Below are positions 25,654-34,205 of a stretch of 64,000 bases of DNA, in pieces. Within the stretch, counting starts at the first letter, position 1, and each line of letters opens with the position of its first letter. The translations under genes and the position numbers were made by a program. Source of the stretch: an uncultured Bacteroidales bacterium (GTDB taxonomy: Bacteria; Bacteroidota; Bacteroidia; Bacteroidales; FEN-979); contig CAIMWF010000056.1 in assembly GCA_903845055.1 (NCBI GenBank), positions 34,097-98,096 on the forward strand, written 5' to 3'. Below the pieces are notes generated by a model. It was not told the origin of the DNA. It searched no databases and saw only the letters and a program-made list of their open reading frames with translations.

Positions 25654-26223
25654 ATGAAACGACTATTTGCTGCGCTAAAAATTCATCCGGACGCTGATTT
25701 TATGGCTTCTTTCCGCGATCTGAAGTCGGGAATGCGTCATGAAGAGATCAAATGGGTGGAAGAACACAACATTCACGTCACGCTGAAATTCTTCGGGGAG
25801 ACCGCGGAACGGAAAATTAATACCATTACCGGGGTGCTCCGCGAATGCGCAGGGAATGCTGTTCCGGTTGTTTTGAAGCTGTCGGGGCTCGGGATCTTCG
25901 GAAGTTCCTATGCCCCGAAGGTGATCTGGGTGGGAATCGAACCTTTTAAAGAGGTCGCCGACCTGATGAAAACTGTTCATTCCTCTCTTGCCGTCGCCGG
26001 CTTTGAAGCCGACCGCCAGAACCTGGTTCCACACCTGACCCTGGGCCGGATAAAATTCCTTCACGACAAGGTTCTTTTCCGCCACATCCTCGAACAACAT
26101 AAAACCATTGCTTCCGAACCGGTTCATATCGGCGAGATCATCCTCTATGAAAGCATCCTCCGTCGCGAAGGTCCCGAATACATCGTCCTGGACCGTTTTC
26201 CCCTTAAAAAGGAATTCCCCTGA
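25654..26223 (+). CDS. thpR: RNA 2',3'-cyclic phosphodiesterase
   Basis: 189 residues, the 2H phosphoesterase (LigT) family. Both catalytic HxT motifs are visible: H41-V-T43 (HVTLKF) and H127-L-T129 (HLTLGR). Opens cyclic phosphate ends on RNA; biological role in bacteria is uncertain. Stands alone; its stop codon lies in the stem of a strong hairpin shared with the convergent neighbour. Confidence 0.93.
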   Translation: MKRLFAALKIHPDADFMASFRDLKSGMRHEEIKWVEEHNIHVTLKFFGETAERKINTITGVLRECAGNAVPVVLKLSGLGIFGSSYAPKVIWVGIEPFKEVADLMKTVHSSLAVAGFEADRQNLVPHLTLGRIKFLHDKVLFRHILEQHKTIASEPVHIGEIILYESILRREGPEYIVLDRFPLKKEFP

Positions 26224-26250
26224 TCACCTTCCGGCAAACCAGGGGAATTC
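26212..26250. terminator. Hairpin over the thpR stop, probable bidirectional terminator
   Basis: GAATTCCCCTG (26212-26222) and CAGGGGAATTC (26240-26250) form a perfect 11-bp stem with a 17-base loop between convergent genes. There is no long T tract on either side, so termination is inferred from position. Confidence 0.5.
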
Positions 26251-26278
26251 ATGGCTAAAATAACCTTTCATGAAATGA

Positions 26279-26611
26279 TCATGGTCTCCCGGGGGTTTCG
26301 AACTTGTTTGCAATCAGGTGATAGATGATAAGTCCGATCCCTCCGAACATACAGATCATGGAGAAGAAGGCCGCTTCTTCGTTCAGGGTTGTATACACCG
26401 CCAGTATCTTTCCCAGCAGGATACCTGTTCCGATTCCCACCAGGAGCAATCCCCATTTAAGGGAGGAAGGCCTGTATCCTGATGATTCGAAGATGTTTGC
26501 ATCGGCGCCCTTTTCAATAAGCGCCACGCGTTCTTTCCGCCTTACGAGCAGGTAAACGATTCCGTAAACCATGGCAAAAAACGCGATCGGGATCAAAAAT
26601 TCAGTATTCAT
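26279..26611 (-). CDS. Small membrane protein, DUF6249-like
   Basis: 110 residues with three membrane segments: MNTEFLIPIAFFAMVYGIVY at the N-terminus, SLKWGLLLVGIGTGILLGKI, and FFSMICMFGGIGLIIYHLIA, with a basic RRKER loop after the first. Proteins of this build are common in Bacteroidota, often near ECF sigma factors, and have no known function. It is on the opposite strand from the ECF gene 3 kb away, so no link is claimed. Confidence 0.7.
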   Translation of the reverse strand: MNTEFLIPIAFFAMVYGIVYLLVRRKERVALIEKGADANIFESSGYRPSSLKWGLLLVGIGTGILLGKILAVYTTLNEEAAFFSMICMFGGIGLIIYHLIANKFETPGRP

Positions 26612-26695
26612 TTCCGTTTAATTTTGGTTTGTTTTCCGTTTTCGATCCGTTTGACGCAATTAGGTTGCCATGGTTACAAAATTCTATCTAAACTG

Positions 26696-29686
26696 CTACT
26701 GTACAATGACTTTCTCGCTAAATACCCTGTCATTGTGCGACAACCTTACAAAGTAAACACCTTTTGTGTAGGCCGACATGTTGAGTTTCTTTGTAAAGGA
26801 AGCGGGAAGACCCGAAAGCATCTCAGCATAAACCACCTTGCCTGCAATGTCGGTGATGGAGAGGTTAAGCTGGTGTTCCGTACCATTGATGATGACAGTC
26901 AGTTCGGAGCTGACGGGATTCGGGTAGATCTGAACGGCCGATTCAAGCGCACTGGTGTTGATCCCTGCGCAATTGTTCACCTTTAGTGTTTTTACCGATT
27001 CGGTACCACTGCCACAGTCGTTGCTGCCTTTCACGCTGATGTTCCCCGACTGGGCGGTGAGGCTGAATGAGAGCGTCACCTGGTTGGTTCCCTGTCCGGC
27101 AGTGATGGTGGCTCCTGCGGGCAGGGTCCACACGTACTGTGTTGCACCGTTGATTGCGGGAACGCTGTAAACATGATTTGCCGTTCCCTGGCATACGGTG
27201 TCCTTGCCGGTAATGGTTCCGGCTGCTGCGGGAACGACATTCAGGCTTACGGTCTTGGTTACAATCGGAGTTCCGCCGCAATTGTTGGACGCCATGACGG
27301 AAATATTTCCTGCTGCCTGTCCCCAGGTTACATGAAGGGTATCGGAACCCTGGCCGCTGACGATCGTCACGCCGTTGGGAACCGTCCATGTATAGGTAAC
27401 CGCGAAATCACCCAGGGCGGTGTAGAATTTCGCGCCTGCGCCCGCGCAAACCGCATCGGGTCCATGGATCGGTACCACCGTGGTCGGGGCTGAATTTACA
27501 GTCACCGCAAGTACCGAAGGAACACTCGGACCGCAGTCGTTGCCTGCAATGACCGAAACATTCCCCGAGGTGGATCCCCAGACGACTGTGATGCTGGTCG
27601 TGTTCTGTCCGAAGGTAACCTGCGCGCCGCTGGGCACCGTCCATGAATAGGTGGTGGCCACAGGGACGTCGACAATGGTATAAGTGGAGGTTGCGCCGAC
27701 ACAGACATTTTGCGGACCGGTGATCGGGCCGGGAGCGGCGGGTCCGGCCTTCACTGTAACGGTTACACTATCGCTGGTAACGTGTGCTGCGTTGTCGGTA
27801 ACGGTCACATGGTAGGTAGTGGTGGCGGTGGGTGTTGCAACGGGGTTGGCAATGGCGCCATTGCTCAGTGTGCCCGAAGGAGTCCATGCATAGGTATAGG
27901 GCGTTGTGCCGCCGATTACCGAAGCATTCAGTTGTGTTGTCTGCCCCAGGCAGATGTTCGCGGGGGTTGCCGTGGCCGTTGTCAGGAAGACATTGCCCGG
28001 CATGACCAGGAGGGTGGCGGTACGTTTGTGGGCGGGGGTTCCGTTAGGACCACTGGCAATAAAGGTGGCCATGTAGGTCCCTGAGGGAACGCTGCCGTTG
28101 AGTACAAACTTAACCGGTACCGAACCGGGCAGGGTGGTAAGGTTGTTGCCCGAAGGGTATTGAACCGTGATGGTTCCGGCGGTGGGAGTCGGGTTGATGC
28201 TGGCAGTTACCATGACCGTATCGGTATAAAGCTTAACCTCGGGGATGTTGACCTGGAATGTTGTGTTGTCAAGGGGTGTAAAAAGGGTGTCGGCTGCATG
28301 GTCGAGGGCCACGGCAAAATCAGGGAAATAGGCCGTCATGCTTTCGAAGGTTCCCTGCCTGAAATCGGTCCAGCCGATCATGGAGACCTTTTTATTGGAA
28401 ACCACACCATTGTAATCGCCCTGGTATCTGGGAGTTCCGCCTCCGCCGCAGGTGGGGCAGTCTATCTTCATCTTGGCGTTGGAGATCCGCTGGTTGACTG
28501 CGAAGGTCTGCCCGCCGTCGGTTGAATAGCTGGCATAGATATAAGCGCTGTCGCTGGTAGGCGTATCGCGTGTATCCATCCACATGACATAGAGTTTGCC
28601 GGTTTGCTTGTCGCACCAGATGGCAGGATGCCATTGGTGGTTGTTGGTGGTGTTGGGATCGTCGTTTACCTTAACCGCTGCACTCCAGGTAGCCCCGTCG
28701 TCGGTTGATGAACGGCAGAAAATATCGGGTTTGCCTGATGAAGAGGGAGGATCGTTTGATGCATAAACAAGGTATAACCTCCCACGGTTGGAACCGTAGC
28801 TGTTATCGGCTGCGATCATCGGGTAGGGGCGTGTACGCATGCCTTGGACAGAATTCCTGCCTCCAACCTGGCTGCCGACGGTATTGCAGAACTGCTGGGC
28901 CGATTTCTGGGTAAAGGTGGCACCGCCGTCGTTCGATACATAAAAAGTATAGGTTGAATTGAAAGAACTACCGCTGTTGGTCACTACGTGAACGGCTCCG
29001 CCCTGCACATTGCCGGCCGGGCCAACGGCTACCATCATCCCCGGGATCTGCTGGGTGGTCGGCGCCCAGGTAGAGGTAAATGTAACGCCGTGGTCGGTAC
29101 TGCGGGCAAAGTTCCCCGGGGGGCCCCCGTTGGTCATGGTTGTGTAGACATAGTTGGCATAGGGACCGGAGGTCTGGTCGGCGGCGATCCAGTTCTTGTC
29201 GTTCCCCGCAATGGCAGTGACCGAAGGACCCCAGGTAACACCATTGTTGGTGGAGGCCATCACCTTGCACCCGGCGATGGTGGCTCCGTACATGTTTTCA
29301 TAAAACAGGTTGCCCAGGCTGTCGTAGGTAACCACGGGGTCACCCTGCATGGATGCACCGAAATTGGCAGTATGGATGAACCAGTCATAACCGTTTTCGG
29401 TATCATGCGGTGCATTGGTGTTGTATGCCGTGAAAAACCAGGTCGGCTGTTTGGGGTTTTCAGCCATGTTGCTTTCCCCGAAATCGGTACCCAGGAGGTA
29501 ATTGTCCCAGTTCCCGATGGTGACGACAGCGGTGGTGGCACCCGGAGCCTTCGGATGTTGGGAGATGCGTTCGCGGAGAAACCCGGGAACCTGGTCGAGG
29601 TTGGGATTATCTCCCAGGTTTTGGGAAAAAAGCTGGTTTGAAACCATCAGCAGGAAAAACAAACCGGCAAGTGTAAACATTTTCAT
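26696..29686 (-). CDS. Large secreted Asp-box propeller / PKD-repeat protein with T9SS sorting domain
   Basis: 996 residues. Signal peptide (MKMFTLAGLFFLLMVSNQLF). Residues about 100-450 contain at least five Asp-box turns (STNNGVTW, STDHGVTF, SNDGGATF, STDDGATW, STDGGQTF), the mark of a six-bladed sialidase/BNR propeller. Then a beta domain, one Ig-like domain (ANICLGQTTQLNASV) and three PKD-like repeats opening ITGPQNVCVG, IHGPDAVCAG and ITGKDTVCQG. The C-terminal 80 residues (VQIYPNPVSSELTV to the end) are a type A T9SS sorting signal. Surface or extracellular; catalytic sialidase arginines are not evident to me, so binding or structural roles are equally possible. Confidence 0.85.
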   Translation of the reverse strand: MKMFTLAGLFFLLMVSNQLFSQNLGDNPNLDQVPGFLRERISQHPKAPGATTAVVTIGNWDNYLLGTDFGESNMAENPKQPTWFFTAYNTNAPHDTENGYDWFIHTANFGASMQGDPVVTYDSLGNLFYENMYGATIAGCKVMASTNNGVTWGPSVTAIAGNDKNWIAADQTSGPYANYVYTTMTNGGPPGNFARSTDHGVTFTSTWAPTTQQIPGMMVAVGPAGNVQGGAVHVVTNSGSSFNSTYTFYVSNDGGATFTQKSAQQFCNTVGSQVGGRNSVQGMRTRPYPMIAADNSYGSNRGRLYLVYASNDPPSSSGKPDIFCRSSTDDGATWSAAVKVNDDPNTTNNHQWHPAIWCDKQTGKLYVMWMDTRDTPTSDSAYIYASYSTDGGQTFAVNQRISNAKMKIDCPTCGGGGTPRYQGDYNGVVSNKKVSMIGWTDFRQGTFESMTAYFPDFAVALDHAADTLFTPLDNTTFQVNIPEVKLYTDTVMVTASINPTPTAGTITVQYPSGNNLTTLPGSVPVKFVLNGSVPSGTYMATFIASGPNGTPAHKRTATLLVMPGNVFLTTATATPANICLGQTTQLNASVIGGTTPYTYAWTPSGTLSNGAIANPVATPTATTTYHVTVTDNAAHVTSDSVTVTVKAGPAAPGPITGPQNVCVGATSTYTIVDVPVATTYSWTVPSGAQVTFGQNTTSITVVWGSTSGNVSVIAGNDCGPSVPSVLAVTVNSAPTTVVPIHGPDAVCAGAGAKFYTALGDFAVTYTWTVPNGVTIVSGQGSDTLHVTWGQAAGNISVMASNNCGGTPIVTKTVSLNVVPAAAGTITGKDTVCQGTANHVYSVPAINGATQYVWTLPAGATITAGQGTNQVTLSFSLTAQSGNISVKGSNDCGSGTESVKTLKVNNCAGINTSALESAVQIYPNPVSSELTVIINGTEHQLNLSITDIAGKVVYAEMLSGLPASFTKKLNMSAYTKGVYFVRLSHNDRVFSEKVIVQ

Positions 29687-29727
29687 AACGTATGATTTTT
29701 GGTGTGGTTAATGTATCGTGTAACCTA

Positions 29728-29759
29728 CAAACGTACAAAAAAATGTTATGTTCTGCAAA
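29728..29759 (-). promoter_or_regulatory. Promoter of the 996-aa secreted protein
   Basis: On the minus strand, TTTG (29756-29759), 20-base spacer, TACGTTTG (29728-29735). Confidence 0.65.
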
Positions 29760-29789
29760 TAAAAAATGACCATACGCGTCAAATGGAAT

Positions 29790-29815
29790 TATCTTTGTTA
29801 CGGGCTGTAACTTTG
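29790..29815 (+). promoter_or_regulatory. Two overlapping -7 candidates before the ECF sigma gene
   Basis: TATCTTTG (29790-29797) and TAACTTTG (29808-29815), both exact TAnnTTTG matches. Neither has a clear -33, so which is used cannot be told. The divergent promoter at 29728-29759 is 30 bases away. Confidence 0.45.
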
Positions 29816-29841
29816 GTTCATTCAAACCGTCTAAATCTCCA

Positions 29842-30408
29842 ATGAAATACCTTGACGACAATTATTACATTGATCGTGTGCTGAACGGAGATGTTCCGGC
29901 ATATGCGATGCTGGTGTCGAAACATAAAAACATGGTATTCTCCATTGCGCTGAAAATACTGAATAACCGGGAAGATGCCGAGGAGATCGCCCAGGATTGT
30001 TTCCTGAAGGTTTTCCAGGCCCTGAAAACCTTCGAACGGAAATCAAAATTTTCAACATGGCTCTATCGCATCGTTTATAATGCCGCCATTTCCAAAACCC
30101 GGAAAAAACGGCTGGATCTGGTACCGATGGATGATTATGTGATTCAGAATTTTTCCGATGATGAGGTTTCGCAAGGTATCGGCGACATCGATCCGGAAGA
30201 ACAGAAGGAGATGATCGAACAGGCTATGAAACGCCTGACCGATGATGAAAACCTGCTGATCACCCTGTTTTACAAGGGCGAAAATTCCATTGAAGATATC
30301 AGCAGCATTACCGGGCTTTCGATGTCGAACGTCAAGGTACGTTTGCACCGCATCCGGAAGAAATTACATGGGGAACTTGCCGGGATGATGAACCGGGCAT
30401 TGAATTAA
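29842..30408 (+). CDS. ECF-type RNA polymerase sigma factor
   Basis: 188 residues. Sigma region 2 (about 18-90): AYAMLVSKHKNMVFSIAL, the EDAEEIAQDCFLKVFQAL core-binding helix and FSTWLYRIVYNAAI for -10 recognition. Region 4 (about 130-180): LITLFYKGENSIEDISSITG and the recognition helix SMSNVKVRLHRIRKKL. Directs polymerase to a small regulon. The next gene, 21 bases on, codes for a small membrane protein that is the likely anti-sigma partner. Confidence 0.93.
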   Translation: MKYLDDNYYIDRVLNGDVPAYAMLVSKHKNMVFSIALKILNNREDAEEIAQDCFLKVFQALKTFERKSKFSTWLYRIVYNAAISKTRKKRLDLVPMDDYVIQNFSDDEVSQGIGDIDPEEQKEMIEQAMKRLTDDENLLITLFYKGENSIEDISSITGLSMSNVKVRLHRIRKKLHGELAGMMNRALN

Positions 30409-30429
30409 TGTCATTAATTATGCAGCAGT

Positions 30430-30843
30430 ATGGAAAATGATGAATTATATAAAGATGACCTCCTGGGAAGGATGATCCGGCAAAGCCCGCTGGATAGTCC
30501 GTCGGATGATTTTGTCGGCCGCATCATGGAGTCCATCCGGGAAACTCCTGAAACAGCGCCGGCCGGGAAGCCATTCCCTGATTACCTGAAGGCATTCCTT
30601 CCCTATGCCCTGGTTGCATTCATGGTGCTGCTGGTCCTCTTAACGTCCGACATCCCCTTCCTGAACTGGATCCCGGGTAAAAATTATTACCTGAACATCC
30701 TTGTCCCCTATTTTGGCACCCTTCTTGCCGGGTTGAAAAATGTTTTCAGTTCAAAATACGTATCGTTCGGAATGCTTGTCCTTGCATCCGCCGGGCTGCT
30801 GATGCTGATTGACCGCTTTTTCAGCCGTAAAACGACCGCTTAG
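30430..30843 (+). CDS. Small membrane protein, putative anti-sigma factor
   Basis: 137 residues. N-terminal cytoplasmic part of about 55 residues including LGRMIRQSPLDSPSDDFVGRIMESI, then a membrane segment (YALVAFMVLLVLLTSDIPF), and one or two further hydrophobic stretches near the C-terminus (GMLVLASAGLLMLI). No zinc-finger HxxxCxxC of the classical anti-sigma family is present, so the role rests on adjacency to the sigma gene and topology. Converges on lutB with one base between stops. Confidence 0.6.
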   Translation: MENDELYKDDLLGRMIRQSPLDSPSDDFVGRIMESIRETPETAPAGKPFPDYLKAFLPYALVAFMVLLVLLTSDIPFLNWIPGKNYYLNILVPYFGTLLAGLKNVFSSKYVSFGMLVLASAGLLMLIDRFFSRKTTA

Positions 30844-30844
30844 T

Positions 30845-32221
30845 TCAGGGATGCGACTCTTTCCAGAGTTCATGAAAACTTTTAGGAGCAATTTTGGGCA
30901 GCGTCCGGCGCGGTCCCCACATCTTTTTTCCAAACCGGTGGATCATCCTGTTTTTCATGCGTGAACCGGGTTTGTCGATCATCCACCTGTGCAGCATGAC
31001 CATCTTCCATCCCGAAACAATGGTGCGCCAGGTATAGGAGACATATTTCCGCATGACCGCCTCATGCCGGTTGTGCAGCAACAATTCATGCAGGGGGATC
31101 TTCACGGGGCAAACCTCCGTGCATTTTCCGCAAAGCGAGGAGGCAAAACTCAGGTGGTTGTATTCCTTCATCCCGAGGTAATGCGGCGAAATGACTGAAC
31201 CTATCGGTCCGGAGTAGGTGGCATTATAGGTATAACCTCCCACGCTCTTGTATATCGGGCAGCCGTTCAGACAGGCCCCGCATCGGATGCACGAAAGAGC
31301 CCGCCGCTGCTCCCTGAACTTCAGCAACTCGGTGCGCCGGTTGTCGAGCAGTACGACATACATCTCTTCGGGACCGTCGGGTTCAAACTCATTCCGCGGA
31401 CCAAACACGATGTTATTGTAAACGGTGATCGGCTGGCCTGTTCCGTGCTGGGCCAGCAATGGCAGAAAAAGATCGAGATCCTCGATGGACGGGATCAACT
31501 TTTCAATACCGACGATGGCAATATGGATTTTTGGAAAAGCCATGCAGAGCAGCCCGTTCCCCTCGTTCTCGGTGAGGGCGACCGCACCCACGTCGGCAAT
31601 CAGAAAATTGCCCCCGGTGATCCCCACGTCGGCCCTGACAAATTCGCCGCGCAGTTTCTCACGCACAAAATGGGCAATGTCTTCGGGTTTGCTGTCGGCA
31701 GGCATATTGAACTTTTCATGAAAAAGCTTTGCAACATCCTCCTTCGACTTGTGCATGGCCGGGGTGAGTATGTGATAGGGTTTTTCGCCGGCCAGTTGAA
31801 CGATGTATTCTCCCAGGTCGGTTTCGTAAACCTCCCTTTTATTTTTCTCGAACAGTTCGTTCAGTTCAAGTTCTTCCGAAACCATGGTTTTCTGCTTGAC
31901 GATAACCTGGGCCTTCGATTGTTTGATGATATGCATGATCTCGCGCTGGGCCTCCTTTTCGTTCAGGGCCCAGATCACCTTTCCTCCTCTTTTGCTGAAA
32001 TTGTTCTCGAATTCAACAAGATACTTATCAAGGTTGTTGATGATCTTGTGCTTGGTGTTGGCAGCACGGCGCCTTGCAAGTTCAAGGTTTTTATACTGGT
32101 TTTTCCCCTTTGCAACCTGTTCGTCGTATTTTCCTATATTGTAGTTCAATCGTTTACGGTGTTCCCCGTCGAACGATTTTGCCCGGGCATCGTCAAGAAA
32201 CTTCTGATTTATAGCGTTCAT
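30845..32221 (-). CDS. lutB: LutB/YkgF-type iron-sulfur protein (lactate utilisation)
   Basis: 458 residues. N-terminal LUD domain (about 60-290) and C-terminal ferredoxin-type region with two [4Fe-4S] motifs: CIRCGACLNGCPIY and CGKCTEVCPVKI. In the LutABC complex, which oxidises L-lactate to pyruvate, this is the large Fe-S subunit. LutA (CCG domains) and LutC are not adjacent; instead it follows rpiB by 37 bases. Substrate assignment is therefore by family only. Confidence 0.85.
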   Translation of the reverse strand: MNAINQKFLDDARAKSFDGEHRKRLNYNIGKYDEQVAKGKNQYKNLELARRRAANTKHKIINNLDKYLVEFENNFSKRGGKVIWALNEKEAQREIMHIIKQSKAQVIVKQKTMVSEELELNELFEKNKREVYETDLGEYIVQLAGEKPYHILTPAMHKSKEDVAKLFHEKFNMPADSKPEDIAHFVREKLRGEFVRADVGITGGNFLIADVGAVALTENEGNGLLCMAFPKIHIAIVGIEKLIPSIEDLDLFLPLLAQHGTGQPITVYNNIVFGPRNEFEPDGPEEMYVVLLDNRRTELLKFREQRRALSCIRCGACLNGCPIYKSVGGYTYNATYSGPIGSVISPHYLGMKEYNHLSFASSLCGKCTEVCPVKIPLHELLLHNRHEAVMRKYVSYTWRTIVSGWKMVMLHRWMIDKPGSRMKNRMIHRFGKKMWGPRRTLPKIAPKSFHELWKESHP

Positions 32222-32258
32222 AGGTCTGTGTCGTTTTTCATCTCTTCAACCGAATCAC

Positions 32259-32708
32259 TTACAGGCAGGCTGAAATCTTATCAACCCGCACCTGGTGCCT
32301 TCCCCCCTCAAACGGCGTTGTAAGAAAAAGCAACGAAAATTTGACTGCCTCGTCAGGCGTGATGAACCGGGCCGGAATGCAAATAATGTTGGCATCGTTG
32401 TGCTGGCGGGCCAGGGCGGTAATCTGTTCATTCCAGCAAAGTGCAGCCCTTATTCCCGTATATTTGTTGGCAACAATGGCTACGCCGTTCCCGCTGCCGC
32501 AAATCAGGATTCCTGATTTGTATGTTCCTGATTCAACAGCTTTTGATACAGGATGGGCTGCATCGGGATAGTCCATGGAAACTTCCGAATAGGTTCCGAA
32601 ATCGTGAAAGGTATAACCGAGTTCAGTCAAATGCTGTTTGATATGTTCCTTTGTACTGAATCCGGCATGATCGCTTCCTATAGCAATTTGTTTGAGAGAT
32701 CCGTTCAT
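32259..32708 (-). CDS. rpiB: Ribose-5-phosphate isomerase B
   Basis: 149 residues from the ATG at 32708 (MNGSLKQIAIGSDHAGF). An upstream start at 32729 overlaps the -7 promoter element and is rejected. Interconverts ribulose-5-P and ribose-5-P in the pentose phosphate pathway. Active-site features: SDHAGF (13-16), the catalytic Cys70 in ILICGSGNGVAIVANKY, and AALCWNEQITALARQHNDAN. First gene of a likely rpiB-lutB pair. Confidence 0.94.
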   Translation of the reverse strand: MNGSLKQIAIGSDHAGFSTKEHIKQHLTELGYTFHDFGTYSEVSMDYPDAAHPVSKAVESGTYKSGILICGSGNGVAIVANKYTGIRAALCWNEQITALARQHNDANIICIPARFITPDEAVKFSLLFLTTPFEGGRHQVRVDKISACL

Positions 32709-32726
32709 TGTTAATATTTTTCCTGA

Positions 32727-32734
32727 CAAATGTA
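32727..32734 (-). promoter_or_regulatory. -7 element of rpiB
   Basis: TACATTTG on the minus strand, 18 bases before the chosen ATG. It decides the start codon because the longer frame would begin inside it. Confidence 0.5.
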
Positions 32735-33249
32735 ATCATAAACGAATCATTATGAATTCAAAACAATTTTTGATACGGAATAATGTTCTTAATATCAATT
32801 CTTTAATTTTTTCACAATCTTTTGTTAACAACTGCTTAATTTTGTGTCAAAAAAATGATAAAAACTGCAAACCGGCTTCCTTCCAGTCACCAAATACAAA
32901 AAACAACCCGGCAGACAGGTAGTTTTCAACATCTATCAACAAAAAAACGGCGCGCTTAACGACTGTTTTATCAACATGAAGTACTGTTAACAATGTTTAA
33001 TTCTTTTAATAAAAGTCTACTTTGTAATACCTTATATAAATGCTACCTGTTCATAAATTGTTAATCAAATAATGAATTGCAAAAAACAAAATTTATCCGT
33101 CAGAAAAAATCAACCATATGAACAGCCATTATAATAAACATAAAGAAATAGTATTCTTTTAATATTATCAAAACTTTAAAAAACCAAAACGGGTCATTCC
33201 TGCGACCGGCTTTTTACTTTGAGGTAAAATTCAATTTCAAAAACAACAT
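32735..33249. other. AT-rich spacer between divergent rpiB and nadA, no gene seen
   Basis: About 515 bases, strongly AT-rich, with many short runs of A and T and several TTAACA-like words. A weak Bacteroidota -7 (TTACTTTG, one mismatch) lies near 33218, some 25 bases before nadA. I see no open frame of useful length, no RNA fold I can name and no cluster of DnaA boxes. Confidence 0.6.
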
Positions 33250-34188
33250 ATGAAAAACATACCGCCGGAACTCATTACGGAAAAAATATTATCACTGAAG
33301 CGGGAAAAAAATGCGGTTATCCTGGCACATTATTACCAGGTACCTGAAATACAGGATATTGCAGATTTTGTTGGGGACAGTCTCGGTTTGTCGCAACAGG
33401 CTTTTAAAACAAAGGCTGACATCATTGTGTTCGCCGGGGTTCATTTTATGGCCGAAACGGTAAAAATTCTGAATCCGGCGAAAAAGGTGCTGCTGCCCGA
33501 TTTGGAAGCAGGATGTTCTCTTGCAGATTCTTGTCCGCCTGATAAATTTCAGGAGTTTAAAAAGAGTTATCCCGATCATATTGTTATATCTTACATCAAC
33601 TGCTCGGCACAGATCAAAACAATGTCGGACGTCATCTGCACCTCCAGCAATGCAAAAAAAATCGTGGAATCCTTTCCTAAGGATCAAAAGATTATTTTTG
33701 CACCGGATAAAAACCTGGGAGGTTACATCAATGCGCAGACCGGCCGCAAAATGGTCTTGTGGAACGGAAGTTGCGAAGTACACGACATCATCAGAACAGA
33801 GGCGGTGATAAAACTGAAAACTGAAAATCCCGGGGCACTGCTGATTGCACATCCCGAATGCAAGGCAGTAATCCTTGAACTCGCTGATTTTATCGGATCA
33901 ACCACGGCACTGCTCGATTACACCATAAAAAGTCCCGCCCTAAAGTTCATTGTTGCCACAGAAACCGGGATACTTCACCAGATGAAAAAAAATTCGCCCC
34001 AAAAAGAATTCTATATTGTTCCGACCGATGAAACCTGTTCCTGCAATGATTGTCCTTACATGAAAATGAATACCCTTGAAAAGTTGTATGCCGCACTTTT
34101 CAATGAAAAACCTGAAATTAAATTATCTGGGCGTGTGATGGATAAGGCAATTAAACCTATCTTGCGGATGCTGGAACTATCGGAATAA
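33250..34188 (+). CDS. nadA: Quinolinate synthase
   Basis: 312 residues. Condenses iminoaspartate with dihydroxyacetone phosphate to quinolinate in NAD synthesis, using a [4Fe-4S] cluster. Three cluster cysteines are visible: Cys89 in LEAGCSLADSC, the cysteine in WNGSCEVH, and the one in CSCNDCPYMKM. Substrate residues: AHYYQ near residue 27, GDSLGLS, HPEC. nadB and nadC are not adjacent. The gene is noticeably richer in A and T than its neighbours, matching the spacer before it. The MORN-repeat gene follows after 17 bases. Confidence 0.95.
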   Translation: MKNIPPELITEKILSLKREKNAVILAHYYQVPEIQDIADFVGDSLGLSQQAFKTKADIIVFAGVHFMAETVKILNPAKKVLLPDLEAGCSLADSCPPDKFQEFKKSYPDHIVISYINCSAQIKTMSDVICTSSNAKKIVESFPKDQKIIFAPDKNLGGYINAQTGRKMVLWNGSCEVHDIIRTEAVIKLKTENPGALLIAHPECKAVILELADFIGSTTALLDYTIKSPALKFIVATETGILHQMKKNSPQKEFYIVPTDETCSCNDCPYMKMNTLEKLYAALFNEKPEIKLSGRVMDKAIKPILRMLELSE

Positions 34189-34205
34189 CAAATCCTGTTG
34201 ATTTT

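Noticed and set aside
28988..29641. 217-codon plus-strand frame within the secreted Asp-box gene
   Set aside because: Antisense shadow of a gene with clear Asp-boxes, PKD repeats and sorting domain.
32735..33249. Possible replication origin in the AT-rich spacer
   Set aside because: Only one near-match to a DnaA box (TTATCAACA) and no dnaA, dnaN or gidA nearby; dnaG at 42 kb is not an origin marker.
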